Of a DNA stretch of 64,000 nucleotides, positions 1 to 12,085 are shown piece by piece. A model generated the notes under the pieces. That model ran no database searches and was not told the origin of the DNA. It worked only from the letters and a program-made list of their open reading frames with translations. The DNA is from Symsagittifera roscoffensis. Its lineage: Eukaryota > Xenacoelomorpha > Acoela > Convolutidae. Position 1 is the first letter of the stretch; each line of letters opens with the position of its first letter. The position numbers and the translations under genes were made by a program. The stretch covers positions 57,190,754 to 57,254,753 of the forward strand of contig NC_087065.1 of NCBI RefSeq assembly GCF_963678635.1, in the 5' to 3' direction.

Positions 1-469
1 TTACTGAACTTGCATATGAACAATTAAAAAATAGAAGTTGAATTAGTATCAATAGCAACGCGCAATTCGAAAGCAAGGACATATTCATTTGTCAGTGGAG
101 TTCACAAACGAATTTTAAAACATTGGTTAACTGTGCGGATGCCAAATCTTTATGTTTATATGATGATGGTTTTTGGGATTGGAAAATACAATCATCGAAA
201 GCCATTGAATGTTTGAAAAGGTTGGAAATGGGTTTGAAAGGGTAGTTCAGGGATTGAAATGGCAGTTAGATCATTCATCAGTATTTGAGACGAAATGGTT
301 CAGTATTTGAGACAAAATGAAGGACGGCTCGATTGTTTTTTTTTGAAAACTGAACTGAAACAACCTCTGAAAACTGGATTAAACTAGCCTCTTTCTATTG
401 AAACTGAAAAGAAAAACTTATACAAGCGGTAAAAAACACAAAACGGAAAAAAAAACTGTTTTCAAATAT

Positions 470-590
470 TGCTTAGCAATTTGATCAATTTGATCAAAAG
501 AAAATATTGTCCGAATTTGATCTGCAATTTGATCAAAATATGGTCAGAAAAATTATTGTTTTTTAATATTGTTGAGCAATTTGATCAATG
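470..590. repeat. cluster of TTTGATCAA motifs
   Basis: Five occurrences of a TTTGATCA(A) core, most preceded by GCAA, fall within about 120 bases and are separated by A/T-rich spacers. The core is palindromic (TTGATCAA). I see no coding potential and cannot name the repeat family. Confidence 0.5.
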
Positions 591-929
591 TTTTGGTTCT
601 ATTTTCTTCTGTCTACTCCAATGTTTCTGAATCCTTTTCTCTCAAAATTTCCACCTTCGACAAAGCGTCTTTGTTGTCTCAATGGCTCGATGTATTTCTG
701 TGCACACTGATGGTATTCGTATTCTGGTGTGTTTGTTGGAATAATCTCCAGATAAAGTTTGCATTGACTTCTCTGATTGAAATCAATTTTCTCTTTCCAC
801 AATTATGTACTCGCATTGGTTGACGTGTTTTAATTCTGATGTTTGAGCGTTTTTGAAATAAAAGCTTTCACAAAGTCGAGCGAAGAATCTTTATCCGGAC
901 AAACGAAGGGTCTAATACATTCGAATTGC

Positions 930-1173
930 AGAATCGAATAGAAATCAATTTTTTTTCTCAACTAAAGAGTGCGAGGAATAACAGCACAGAAAGTTATCTC
1001 AGACGCTGCTTTAACCAATCTACCAGGCACGATCTCGTTTTTAGTGAAAACCTTGCGGTTGGAATGACTGTAAGCACTGCTGGACTTGGGATACCCGGCT
1101 TGCAAGGCAGTTTTAGGTTCGCAGACGCAGACGACGGCTTGCGGGAAGAAATTTTGGTACTTCGCTATTTTAG
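930..1173 (+). CDS. possible exon, product unrecognised
   Basis: An open stretch of about 81 codons is flanked by a plausible acceptor (TTGCAG before position 930) and a near-consensus donor (AG|GTGAGT after 1173). It has no recognisable domain; the translation is mixed polar and ends in an LREEILVLRYF-like segment. The opposite strand is also open across almost the same interval, so strand choice rests only on the splice signals. No adjacent exon could be joined with confidence, because the next acceptor leads straight to stops. It may be a fragment of a dead gene. Confidence 0.25.
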
Positions 1174-1269
1174 GTGAGTCAATTTTGAATTGACGGAACA
1201 AATTTTACAGTTGATACTGACATAATGAAACGTGAACTTCAGTCTTAAATCTAAGTGCAAGCTCTTTCG

Positions 1270-1510
1270 TCAAAAACTCATAACCGAACACATTTTTTTT
1301 CTGACATGAACAGAGCCATGCGGACACGGCTTGAAGACGGCTGAAAGATAGCTCTCACTACAATGTATAAAATTGGAACCTGTTTTGCAAAGCGTTGCGT
1401 CGATGTAAATATTATCAAAATTGTGTGCAGCAGCTTCTTGTAAAATGTCGAAAAGATGATTCATTTGCTTCGTAAGATCAACTTGCCATCTGAAATCGCC
1501 AGTAAGAAGG
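1270..1510 (-). CDS. possible coding fragment with a GDF motif
   Basis: On the minus strand a continuous frame of about 80 codons contains LLTGDF early, followed by an amphipathic stretch (QMNHLFDILQEAA) and several cysteines. The hydrophobic-GDF motif followed by helical sequence is reminiscent of the endonuclease domain of LINE ORF2 proteins, but the fragment is too short and the rest of that domain is not visible. It could equally be an exon of an unknown gene. No start codon or neighbouring exon is assignable. Confidence 0.25.
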
Positions 1511-1889
1511 ACAGATTTCTCAGAATTAAACTAGTAAGAACCTTACTGAATCTGGACAGTGACTTGTAGGAATAGGAGTGGCAGTTGGAGTATGAGTCTC
1601 GTCCCCTTCCGATAAAAAATTCAATGTTATCTCATTATTTGAATCCAGTGGTAATATATATATGGAGTTAAAAGAACACATAGTGTCAATGCACTCAACA
1701 AAGCGACCGAAACTTTATGGCTATAACTTTTAAAGGTATAGTGTTTTAAACTTTCGAAGAGCTCGGGCTCATTAAGGCCTACCATGATCTGTATGACAGT
1801 GCGAAAGAAAATAAACCGTAGAGTTGAGGTTCTCACCATTGAAACGATCAATTGAAACCCAAGGAAATTCTGATATTGGACCGGCAAAT

Positions 1890-2317
1890 TCTGACTTCAT
1901 TGTAGAAAGAAAAAGCAGTATGAAGAGTGAGTTGATGAAATCAGGATTGAAGATACATTTCTATAATTTTTAAGATAGGAGAAGACCACCACATTTTGAG
2001 CTCGTTTTGAGTGTAAATCTATCCTAGGTTTAGTTACAGCCAAAAAAACAGACATTCGGGCGCATTATTAACATGACACGCGTGCATCCGAAAAAAAATA
2101 ACAGTAACCTCTAGTTAGAGCCAATTTTCTCAAAAGAAAAGAAATAATCCACAGCTACATCACAGCTAAATGATATGCTAAGCAAAAAAGATATGCTAAG
2201 CACCAATATGCTAAGCACCAACCAGCGGGAATCAAACGACTAAGGCAACAAACGATGTTTTGGTAGAAAAGATACTGAACTAATTCCTCAGTTTTAGAGA
2301 GATAGAGAATGAGACAT
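1890..2317. other. no gene seen
   Basis: AT-rich sequence before the tandem-duplicated block. I see no coding signal, only short local duplications such as two consecutive 'atatgctaagcacca' words near 2,195-2,220. Confidence 0.5.
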
Positions 2318-2361
2318 GATGAGCGCTTGAAATGTATGACTGGATCGACACTTTTTACTGA

Positions 2362-2456
2362 GATAGAGAGGCGGGATCTGACTGAGGTAAACAGGCGAAA
2401 TCTGAGTGAGGTAGAGAGACGGGATCTGACAGAGGTACAGATGTGAGATCTGACTA
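2362..2456. repeat. 24-bp minisatellite, copy 1
   Basis: Four units of 24 bp, anchored on G(C/T)G(G/A)(G/A)ATCTGA(C/G) at 2,371, 2,395, 2,419 and 2,443. Because 24 is a multiple of three, the minus strand reads as an 8-residue repeat (pattern QI-(P/S)-x-LYL-(S/T)), which creates ORFs that are probably not genes. Confidence 0.85.
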
Positions 2457-2463
2457 ACAGCAT

Positions 2464-3045
2464 TTGCCCTAAAAAAACAGTTTTCCAATAAACACCTAGT
2501 CATAAAACAAATTAGTTTAAAAAGTTTGAGATTCTAAAACCTCGAACATTAGATAGCTGATGACTGGCTTTGCGACTCTGATAAAATATGAGGTAGAAAG
2601 GGAGCTCAGTGACGGCATTTGTACTAAAAAAAACAGTTTTCTAGTAAAGTTTTGATGTATTTAGTTTGAGATTCTGAAGTTTTGAACCTTACTAGTTGGC
2701 TGATGACTGGTTTTATGTCTCTGATGATACTGTGTTATGAGGTTGTAGACATGGAGCTGACTGAGGGCATTAGCATGTAGCACCAAAATAGTGAGACGGC
2801 GATTTACACTAAAAAAAACAGTTTTCTAATAGACTAGACTTAAAATATTTTTGTAATCTATCTTGAGATTTGATTATTTTGAACTTCTAGGACTCGTTAA
2901 CACTAGATGCGGGTAAAGAGTATTGAAAATTCAGAGCTTTCGACGAGCGCTGATGAGTGACGGCTAAAAAAAAACATTTATCTAATAAACTGGTGATAAA
3001 GTTTAGTAATATATTTTGATAATTTGAACCTTTACAATTAGGGCT
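2464..3045. repeat. degenerate 160-185-bp tandem repeat, copy 1
   Basis: Four units each begin with an A-run followed by CAGTTTTCTAATA (starts near 2,465, 2,627, 2,812 and 2,968) and share TTTGAGATT, TTTTGAAC and GCTGATGA(C/G)TG words. The last unit is the most diverged. The array is duplicated with the larger block. Confidence 0.75.
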
Positions 3046-3119
3046 GGGATGACGCAGCAGTTCTTGTGCCCCAACCTCGGGCCCAATCTGGCATATTAGT
3101 CCCGGCGACTGAAGGCGCA

Positions 3120-5850
3120 AAAATCAATGGTGCTTGTCTTCTGCGACTGCGCCCGCGTCTGCTTGCCTAATTGTAAGGCATCGTGTCATCAGAGTCGTCG
3201 GAGTCGCCACTAGAGTTTACCTGGCCGTTCCAGACCATAGCGTCCAGACATTCTTGATCGCAATAGCGGCCAATACAGTGTTCTCGTCCTCGTCACTGCT
3301 CGAAGTCAGAGACACTCCTCAAGTCCACCGGCTCCTCGTCCGAGGCCTTGAACGGGTGCACGGTCTCCACCTCAATTTCGCCCAGGACATGTGGTAATGC
3401 CTCGTCATCATCTGTCGTATCACCTTTAGAGAAACTAAACAAAGGTAAAACATGAATGATATTGAGGAAGGGAGTTGGATGTTCTTTCGTGGGTTATATT
3501 GGGAAGGTTGAACTTTGTGGTCAAAGGTGGAAAGGCAGAGTTGTTCACACGGTCCCAGACTTAGTTAGTATAACAATCATTAAGGTCAAAAGCTGTAGTT
3601 ACGGGTAGATAAACCGACTGAACGGCTCCAAGTTTTCCCGACAGAAGGGAAACTTTGGATGAAAATCGTCCGCCACCCTTCACCAGCAAGCCATGCCTGC
3701 CCTCGTAGATCTGATGTAAAAGTCCTCCCTCTTCACAACACTTCGGGTACATAAATTTGAGTCTTCAGAGCAGTCGAAATTTCAGTAATAAATGAAGATG
3801 ATCACATGTTTTCTTAAACTCAGTAATTCAGTTAATTACTGAAACTGAATGATAAAAATTAGGATCACAAATTACAATTGATAGAAAAATTCATCAAAAC
3901 GTAAATGAATACAACCAGAAATTTTGTACACATTCGTTGAAAAAAGTGTACACATTGAATAATATGAAATTTAAAAATATGGGATCGAATTTTGTTTCAG
4001 AAAGTCTTCAGACCCTTTTGACTGATATAGGGGCGGGCAATACCACCACTGGCAATGCTCCGCATGACTCTTGATGGTGTTGGAATAAACTCTCCGATTC
4101 TTCTTTATTCGCCAGCCTCTCCTTACGTGTTGGCTTAAAACACAAAATTCTCAAAGTTTAGCATGAAAGATTAAACTGAGTGATCTTCAATTTTTGGGAT
4201 GAGTTGAGTATTTCAGTATACAGGATGAAACAACTCATTTCTTGGGATCAATTGAGTATTTCAGTATTTACGATTAAACTGGGTGCAGTTTTCGGTATAC
4301 GGAGTTAATTATTTTAGTATCGGGGATGAGATATGGCCAGAGGTACTTACGCAAATTATCCTGGCAGGGTAGTTATCTAAGGCTATGTCGTGCGCCTTCG
4401 TGCGCTCTGAATGCCAGAAAAATTGCATTCAGAGCCAACATCGGAAAAGCAGGGTAGCAGCTGCTGAAGGGCTGTTCGTCTTTCCGCTTGTATCGAAAAA
4501 CGCAGGCAGCCGTCAGCAGGTGTCCTTGATGGATGAAATTGACACCCAGAGCCACTGACTCTGAGTGCATGTCAACCATGTGTATCATGCCTGCTGGTAT
4601 AACGAGGGTCTGGCGCTTCGTGAGAACAATTTTCTGAGACCCTCCAGCATCACATCGAGGATCATCCTCGGGAAAAATTGGTTTCCAACCCAGAGATTGC
4701 GGCAAGAGATAATACTGGAATATTTACTTGTTGTTGACCGACGTCGTCATCAAATTCAATGTCTTGCAGCCTAAACAAAAAAGATCTAAATGGAACAGAT
4801 TTCTTTGTTTCGTTGAAAAAATTTTGCACGAAACTTTGCTTAACCTTTCACTAAAATGTACATCACAGGTGTACCGGAGAAATAAGAGTTCAAACTTATT
4901 TGAAATCTGGACCACTGGGTGACTAGGAGTTTTATTATTTTACAAAGTGATTATCTTTTCCTTTAAACTGTACTGTCTATCTCTGAGTTCCTCGGGATAA
5001 TCCTTCAAAGTTTCGTTGATGAAATTATCCTCATACATTCGGCTGTCAAACTGGCCACTATCCGCAGATCCTGTTAGTTGGCTTTTGAAATCCTTGATGA
5101 ATATAGCCGATGGAACTGACTGGGCTCCCTGTTGACCAAAAAACCGGTCAGACTGGATCCAGTTGAAAAGATCAACCGCAGGGACGCACTGTATTAGACT
5201 TGAGGCAGGCATGATCTAACAAAATACAAAAAAAAGATCATGAAAACTAGTTATAAGGACTTTGAGCTAATTTTAGGTTTAGATGTTTACTTGCTAAAGT
5301 ATCTCTTTCAATTCGCCACCCCATAGTCAATTGGACGTAACATGTCAATCTGACTAGAACTCGTGCTACAAGAGCTGCCTGAAACCACGGCAAATTCGGC
5401 GGTTTTTCCTGAGATCTTCTGGTTCCTGTATCCGCACCACAGAAAGTTGTTGATCTGTCCTCAGATCTTCATCAACCAGATGAAGTGGCGAAATGGAGCC
5501 TGTTAGAGGAAAGGGCTAAATGAACTCTGGTACCAGAGGAAGTGGATATGGTCTCAGACATGCTCCATTCGTACCTCGGGAAGTGGTACCATCCTAATTG
5601 GCGCAGCTGGCGCGCCGATTGGCAACTGGCCTGTGACCTCTGAAGTATGTTCATTGTTAGAACCTGTCATTTCTTGAGCAGTAACTGTAGTACCAACAGT
5701 AACTGGAGCAGTACCTTTTGAGAGTTGACTGTCATTCAGTGAAATAGAAGGCTAAAACAGTGATTTTCCCTCTTCTCGTATCGCCTTTTTCTTAGCAAAA
5801 TGGAGGACCAGGTTGATTTTTGCGAATACTGTAGGTCACATTCTGAAACG
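3120..5850 (-). pseudogene. JmjC-domain gene (KDM2/PHF8-like), copy 1
   Basis: Minus-strand exons, read right to left. A strong acceptor (TTTTCGTTTCAG) lies at about 5,850. A proline-rich segment is disrupted at 5,400-5,700. An exon of about 90 codons lies at 4,940-5,219, after a pyrimidine-rich GTTAG acceptor. The JmjC C-terminal half is at 4,373-4,715: a YLLP strand, a CDAGGSQK segment, then QTLVIPAGMIHMV and LGVNFIH. In the KDM2/PHF8 family the matching segment is a cupin strand with P-x-G-W-I-H-x-V, where His binds Fe(II), followed by GGNF(L)H and helices; known members are nuclear Fe(II)/2-oxoglutarate histone lysine demethylases. The HxD half of the metal site was not found. A tail at 3,120-3,430 has acidic clusters and an Arg-rich RRGRSRRR run, but in different frames. 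Frame breaks suggest a dead or mis-modelled gene. Confidence 0.6.
4373..4715 (-). CDS. JmjC domain exon, copy 1 (best-preserved segment)
   Basis: An open frame of about 114 codons starts at the acceptor-like ATATTCCAG and ends at a stop a few codons before a consensus donor (TTTGC|GTAAGTACC, near 4,349). Visible family features are YYLLP, a GGSQK turn, RQTLVIPAGMIHMV with the presumed metal-binding His, and GVNFIH, followed by a basic helix (RYKRKDE). This order and spacing match the second half of a KDM2/PHF8-type JmjC fold. Trp in the family's GWIH is Met here. The frame ends 20-30 bases before the good donor while an alternative frame remains open to it, so either an indel has occurred or the exon is built differently. 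Confidence 0.65.
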
Positions 5851-6889
5851 AAAAGAAAATTAAAATCAAAGTCAAGGATTTAAAAAAGGTTATAATAAAT
5901 AAGCTCCCCCCACCAGCAAAAATTAACAAGTAAAATTTTTTTCACTTTGATTTTGTTACAAAAATTGGTATGCGGACTATAATAAGGATATGAAATCGTT
6001 AGCTCACGTTACAAAAGGAAATCCCTCGTTACAACATGAAAATGATTCATATGTGAGGTGGGAGAAAAGAAAAAAGAGCCAATAAATATTAGTGGAATCC
6101 CCAAACTCCTAAGCACAATCATTTTGGAATCCTGGATCAAATCTTTGAAGCTTTTGCCACATCAAATTTATGCGAATAGACCCTTTAGGATATGTAATAG
6201 GTACCTCATTGTAAAATGGGCTGTGAAATGCGAGCTTTAGTTTTTATTATAATATAAAAAAATATTCAAATGCTCTATGTCACAAAAATTTTGATGCACG
6301 TTTACTTCGTTGTTTTAAAAACAGCTTGCTTGACCCCTGGTTTGTTTGACATATTCTTTACCTCTGGGCCAACAGACCCGGTAAGACACCTAGTTAAACT
6401 GTAAGCAAAGCACAAATGAAAGGGGTCTTCGTTTGCAATTATTAAATTATATCTGAGATCCGAAATCATTTTTTTACCCTTGAAAACATTTATCACCCAT
6501 TTTACAAAAAAAATACATTGAAGAAAATAATTAAGGATAAAATTTAATTTTTCCTCCTAAGTGACCTAGCGTAGAGCCCCTTTTAGACCTTTTGTATTAC
6601 TAACTATAGAACATACATTAAGAGTTTTTATTTTGAATTATTAATTCTGAAAATTGATTTGAAATATTGAAACACCGGTGTTGGATCTTGTTAACTATTT
6701 TGACTCCTTTATGGTACCTTTTAACAAATATCCCCCGTATAACGTCATATCTCCCTTATATCTCCCACACGAATTTTGTACCTTGTTAACTGGGAGCCTG
6801 GTAGAGGAAAGGGCGAAATGCTGAGCGCTTGAAATGTATGACTGGAAGTTGACATGCATGACTGTATGACTGGAAAAGACTTTTTTTTA

Positions 6890-6988
6890 CTGAGATAGAG
6901 AGACGGGATCTGACTGAGGTAAAGAGGCGAAATCTGAGTGAGGTAGAGAGACGGGATCTGACTGAGGTAGAGATGTGAGATCTGACTC
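6890..6988. repeat. 24-bp minisatellite, copy 2
   Basis: Same four-unit 24-bp array as at 2,362-2,456, with slightly different unit variants. It belongs to the duplicated block. Confidence 0.85.
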
Positions 6989-6994
6989 ACAGCG

Positions 6995-7600
6995 TTTGCA
7001 CTAAAAAAAAACAGTTTTCCAATAAACAACTAGTCATAAAACAAATTAGTTTAAATACTTTGAGATTCTCAAAACTCGAACATTAGATAGCTGATGACTG
7101 GCTTTGTGACTTTGATAAAATATGAGGTAGAAAGGGAGCTCAGTGACGGCATTTGTACTAAAAAAAAAACAGTTTTCTTATAAAACTCAGGTCATCAAAA
7201 AAATTTGGTGAAAGTAGTTTGAGATTCTGAAGTTTTGAACCTTACTAGTTGGCTGATGACTGGTTTTATGTCTCTGATGATACTGTGTTATGGGGGTCGT
7301 AGAGAGGGAGCTGACTGAGGGCATTTGTATGTAGCACCAAAATAGTGAGACGTCGATTTGCACTAAAAAAAAACAGTTTTCTAATAGACTAGCATTAAAA
7401 TATTTTTGTAATATATCTTGAGATATGATTATTTTGAACTTTTAGGACTCGTTAACACTAGATGCGTGTAGAGAGTATTGAAATATCAGAGCTTTTGACG
7501 AGCGCTGATGAGTGACGGCTAAAAAAAAACATTTATCTAATAAACTGGTGATAAAGTTTAGTAATATATTTTGATAATTTGAACCTTTACAATTAGGGCT
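6995..7600. repeat. degenerate 160-185-bp tandem repeat, copy 2
   Basis: Counterpart of 2,464-3,045. Four units again start with an A-run plus CAGTTTTC or CATTTATC. Unit boundaries and order are conserved between the two copies. Confidence 0.75.
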
Positions 7601-7659
7601 GGGGTGACGCAGCAGTTCTTGCGCCCCAACCTCGGGCTTATTCTGGCATATTAGTCCCG

Positions 7660-10445
7660 GCGACTGATGGCGCGAAAATCAAGGGCGCTTGTCTTCCGCG
7701 ACTGCGCCCGCGTCTGCTTGCCTAATTGTAAGGCATAGTGTCATCAGAGTCGCCGGAGTCGCCACTAGACTTTATCTGGCCGTTCCAGACCATAGCGTGC
7801 GCGCGCCCGCGCACATTCTTCATCGCAATAGCGGCCAATACAGTGTTCTCGTCCTCGTCACTGCTCGAGAACTACTCGAAGTCAGAGACACTCCTCAAGT
7901 CCACCGGCTCCTCGTCCGAGGCTTTGAACGGGTGTACGGTCTCCACCTCAATTTCGCCCGGGACATGTGGTAATGCCTTGTCATCATCTGTCGTATCACC
8001 TTTAGAGAAACTAAACAAAGGTAAAACATGATTGATATTGAGGAAGGGGTTTGGATGTTCTTTAGTGGGTTATATTTGGAAGGTTGAACTTAGTGGTCAA
8101 AGGTGGAAAGACAGAGTTGTTCACATAGTCCCAGACTTAGTTAGTATAACAATCAACAAGGTCAAAAGCTGTAGTTACGGGTAGATAAACCGACTGAACG
8201 GCTCCAAGTTTTCCGGACAGAAGGGAAACTTTGGATGAAAATTGTCCCTCACCCTTCGCCAGCAAGCCATGCACAGCTTGTGTGCCACCTGCCCCTCGTA
8301 GAAATCTGATGTAAAAAACCTCCCTCTTCACAACACTTCGGGTACAAAAATTTGAGTCGTCAGAGCAGTCGAAATTTCAGTAATAGACGAAGATGATCCC
8401 ATGTTTTCTGAAACTCAGTAATTCAGTTAGTTACTGAAACTGATTGATAAAAATTAGGATCACAAATTACAATTGATAGAAAAATGCTTCAAAATGTAAA
8501 TGAATACATCCAGACATTTTGTACACATTCGTTGAAAAAAGTGTACACCTTGAATAATATGAAATTTAAAAATTTGGGATCGAATTTGGTTTCAGAAAGT
8601 CTTCAGACCCTTTTGATTGATATAGGGGCGGGCAATGCTCCCACTGGCAATGCTCCGCATGACTCTTGATGGTGTTGGAATAAACTCTCCGATTCTTCTT
8701 TATTCGCCAGCCTCTCCTTACGTGTTGGCTTAAAACACAAAATTCTCAAAGTTTAGAATGAGAGATTAAACTGATTGATCTTCAATTTTTGGGATGAGTT
8801 GAGTATTTCAGTATACAGGATGACGAAACTCATTTTTTGGGATCAATTGAGTATTTCAGTATACACGATTAAACTGGGTGCACTTTTCGGTATACGGAGT
8901 TAATTATTTATTATCTGGGATGAGATTCGGCCAGAGGTACTTACGCAAATTATACTGGCAGGGTGGTTATCTAAAGCTTTGTCGTGCGCCTTCGTGCGCT
9001 CTGAATGCCAGAAAGTTGGCATTCAGAGCCAACATCGGAAAAGCAGGGTAGCAGCTGCTTAAGGGCTGTTCGTCTTTCCGCTTGTATCGAAAAACGCAGG
9101 CAGCCGTCAGCAGGTGTCGACGATGGATGAAAGTGACACCCAGAACCACTGACTCTGAGTGCGTGTCAACCATGTGTATCATGCCTGCTGGTACAACGAA
9201 GGTCTGGCGCTCAGTGAGAGCCTTTTTCTGAGACCCTCCAGCATCACATCGAGGATCATCGCGGAAAAAATTGGTTTCCAACCCAGAGATTGCGGCATAA
9301 GATATTCCCGGAATATTTACTCATTGTTGACCGATGTCGCCATCAAATTTAATGTCTTGCAGCCTAAACAAAAAAGATCTAAATGGAACAGATTTTTTTG
9401 TTTCGTTGAAAAAATTTTGCACGAAACTTTGCTTAACCTTTCACTAAAATGTACATCACAGATGTACCGGAGAAATAAGAGTTCAAACTTATTTGAAAAC
9501 TGGACCACTGGGTGACTAGGAGTTTAATTATTTTACAAAGTGATTATCTTTTCCTTCAAACTGTACTGTCTAGCTCTGAGTTCCTCGGGATAATCCTTCA
9601 AAGTTTCGTTGATGAAATTATCCTCATACATTCGGCTGTCAAACTGGCCACTATCCGCAGATCCTGTTAGTTGGCTTTTGAAATCCTTGTTGAATATAGC
9701 CGATGGAACTAACTGGGCTCCCTGTTGACCAATAAACCGGTTGACTGGATCCAGTTGACAAGATCAACCGCAGGGAGGCACTGTATTAGACTTGAGGCAG
9801 GCATGATCTATCAAAAGACAAAAAAAACATGATGAAAAATTAGTTATAAGGATTTTGAGCTAATTTTAGTTTTAGATGCTTACTTGCTAAAGTATCTCTT
9901 TCAGTTCGTCACCCCATAGTCAATTGGAGGTAACATGTCAATCTGACTAGAACTCGTACTACAAGAGCTGCCTGAAACCACGGCAAATTCGGCGGTTTTT
10001 CCTGAGATCTTCTGGTTTCTGTATCCGCACCACAGAAAAATGTTGATCTGTCTTCAGATCTGCGTCAACCAGATGAAGTGGCGAAATGGAGCCCGGTAGA
10101 GGAAAGGGCGAAATGAACTCTGGTACCAGAAGAAGTGGATATGGTCTCAGACATGCTCCATTTGGTACCTCGGGAAGCGGTACCATCCTAATTGGCGCAG
10201 CTGGCGCGCCGATTGGCAACTGGCCTGTGATTTCTGAAGTATTTTCATTGCTAGAACCTGTCATTTCTTGAGCAGTAACTGTAGTATCAAAAGTAACTGG
10301 AGCAGTACCTTTTGAGAGTTGACTGTCATTCAGTGAAGTAGAAGGCTAAAACAGTGATTTTCCCTCTTCTCGTATCGCCTTTTTCTTAGCAAAATGGCGG
10401 ACCAGGTTGATTTTTGCGAATTGTGTAGGTCACATTCTGAAACGA
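7660..10445 (-). pseudogene. JmjC-domain gene (KDM2/PHF8-like), copy 2
   Basis: Minus-strand counterpart of 3,120-5,850. The proline-rich exon (9,959-10,264) is open here although it is broken in copy 1. The following exon (about 9,540-9,800) has lost one base after GGATCCAGTC relative to copy 1, which shifts the frame to an early stop. The JmjC exon (8,967-9,281) has another one-base loss in the run of T before the DDPRCDAGG segment, so the YL-MPQSLGW strand and the PAGMIHMV metal-site strand fall in different frames. The acidic C-terminal segment (7,850-8,000) reads DDDKALPHV and later DEDENTVLAAIA. The presumed metal-binding His is kept. Most likely a pseudogene made by tandem duplication. 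Confidence 0.6.
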
Positions 10446-11469
10446 AAAAAAAAATAAAATTATAGTCAAGGATTTAAAAAAGGTTATAATAAGTAGGCTC
10501 CCCCCACCAGCGAAAATTAACAAGTAAATTTTTTTCACTTTGATATTGTTACAAAAATTGGTATGCGGACTATAATAAGGATATGAAATCGTTAGCCCTC
10601 GTTACAAAAGCAAATCCCTCTTTACAACATAAAAATGATTCATTTGTGAGGTGGGGGAAAAGAAAAAAGAGCCAATAAATAATAGTGGAATCCGCAAACT
10701 CCTAAGCACTATCATTTTGGAATCCAGGATCAAATCTTTGAATATTTTGCCACATCAAAGTTATGCGAATATACCCTTTAGGATATGAAATAGGTGCCTC
10801 AATTGTAAAATGGGCTGTGAAATGCGAGCGTTAATTTTTATTATGATATAAAAAAATTTTCAAATGTCTTTAGGTCATAAAAATTTTTATGAACGTTTAC
10901 TTCGTTGTTTTAAAAACAGCTTGCAGTGCCGAGGACTTGATCCACCGACCCCTGGTTTGTTTGACATATTCTTTACCTCTGGGCCAACAGACCCGTTAAG
11001 ATACCTAGTTAAACTGAAAGCAAAGCACAAATGAAAGGGGTCTTCGTTTGCAAACATTAAATTACATCTGAGATCAGAAACCATTCTTTCACCCTTGAAA
11101 ACCTTTATCACCCATTTTACAAAAAAAATTACATGGAAGAAAACAATTAAGGATGATAAATAATTCCTCCCCCTAAGTGGCCTACCGTAGAGCCCCTTTT
11201 AGACCTTTTGTATTACTAACTTTGGAACAAACATTAAGAGTTTTTATTTTGAATTATCACATCTGAAAATTAACTTGAAATATTGAAACACCGGTTTTGG
11301 ATCTTGTTAACTTTTTTGACTCCTTTAAGGTACCTTTTAACAAATTTCCCCCGTTTAACGTCATATCTCCTTCATATCTCCCACACGAATTTTGTACCTT
11401 GTTAACTGTTTTCAACTCCCCCACCCATTGCAAAAGGGGGAGAAATAGTTACCAAGATCCCCGGTTTTT

Positions 11470-12085
11470 ATCTCCCTAAATCGATTGGAGGGGATGGTAC
11501 GGTTGATCCCCATATGTATTGGCTATTGCCATTATTCAGGACTTTGCAGAATTGCGACGAGCTTTTGTTAATATTTGGAATTCTGCAGTACTGCAAAAAA
11601 CTATTGTCAGTATTTGGGATTTTGCAAATGCAACGAACTATTGTGTTATTTGGGATTTCTCCCATTTGTATATAAGTTTTTTTGTTCCAAGTTCGATTTA
11701 GGTTTTCACTCAGTATATTTTGAGTTTTTCTTATTGAAATAATATTAGAATTGTTGAGGAAGTATTGGACGACCGAACCAATTGGTATTTGAGATAAATT
11801 TGAACAGCAACACGAACTATTGTCGTGAGATTTTGCAAAACTAGAACAAAATTTTTCAATTTTTGGGACGGGCAATAGTTTAAGTGGAGCCCTTACACAT
11901 TCCTTTCAGTGTTCGAGATTTTGCAAAACTAGGGAACGAATTATTTCAGTATTTGGGATAGGCAATAGACTAAACGGCGCCATTCCACTCCTGTCAGTAT
12001 TTGAGATTTTGCAAAACTGAATGGACTATTTCCGTATTTGAGATGGGCTTATAAACAAAACGGTGCCAATACCAATCCAATTTGG
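11470..12085. repeat. degenerate tandem repeat, 88-bp period
   Basis: GAGATTTTGCAAAACT recurs at 11,827, 11,915 and 12,003, an exact 88-bp spacing, with each unit also carrying '(c)agtatttg(a/g)gat(a/g)gg' and '(a/t)aa(g/a)(t/c)gg(a/c)gcc' words. Upstream to about 11,520 a shorter, more diverged version (AxTTTGCAGxACTG...TATTTGG) continues. The long minus-strand ORF across it (11,468-11,875) comes from the repeat and is not called a gene. Confidence 0.75.

Larger units (their letters stand above)
2318..6792. repeat. tandem duplication of ~4.5 kb, copy 1
   Basis: This block is repeated in the same orientation at about 6,820-11,404. The copies align nearly end to end, starting at 'gagcgcttgaaatgtatgactgga' and ending at 'cacacgaattttgtaccttgttaact', with scattered substitutions and small indels. 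Each copy contains a 24-bp minisatellite, a 160-185-bp repeat array and minus-strand exons of a JmjC-domain gene. A short linker between the copies (6,793-6,819) resembles the 'gagcctggtagaggaaagggcgaaatg' sequence found within the unit (5,490 and 10,088), so the junction may have formed by recombination inside the unit. Confidence 0.9.
6820..11404. repeat. tandem duplication of ~4.5 kb, copy 2
   Basis: Second copy of the block at 2,318-6,792, about 110 bp longer owing to small insertions (for example an extra 'gacatgcatgactgtatgactgg' near 6,850 and an added stretch near 7,800). Most positions are identical, implying a fairly recent duplication, yet both copies have collected indels in the JmjC-gene exons. 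Confidence 0.9.

Noticed and set aside
2155-2503. Two overlapping minus-strand ORFs rich in S/L/Y repeats
   Set aside because: They are produced by the 24-bp minisatellite, whose length is a multiple of three; the same artefact recurs at 6,745-7,029.
3134-3397. Plus-strand ORF conserved in both copies of the tandem block (also 7,689-7,973)
   Set aside because: The conservation is nucleotide-level from the duplication; the opposite strand carries the acidic tail of the JmjC gene, and the plus translation lacks coding character.
5801-5875. Short plus-strand ATG frame with C-x2-C (ME/MADQVDFCE-x-C)
   Set aside because: Present in both tandem copies, but the minus strand has a strong acceptor here belonging to the JmjC gene; no plus-strand exon follows.
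11468-11875. 135-codon minus-strand ORF
   Set aside because: It coincides with the 88-bp and shorter tandem repeat; the peptide pattern repeats with the DNA and has no other support.
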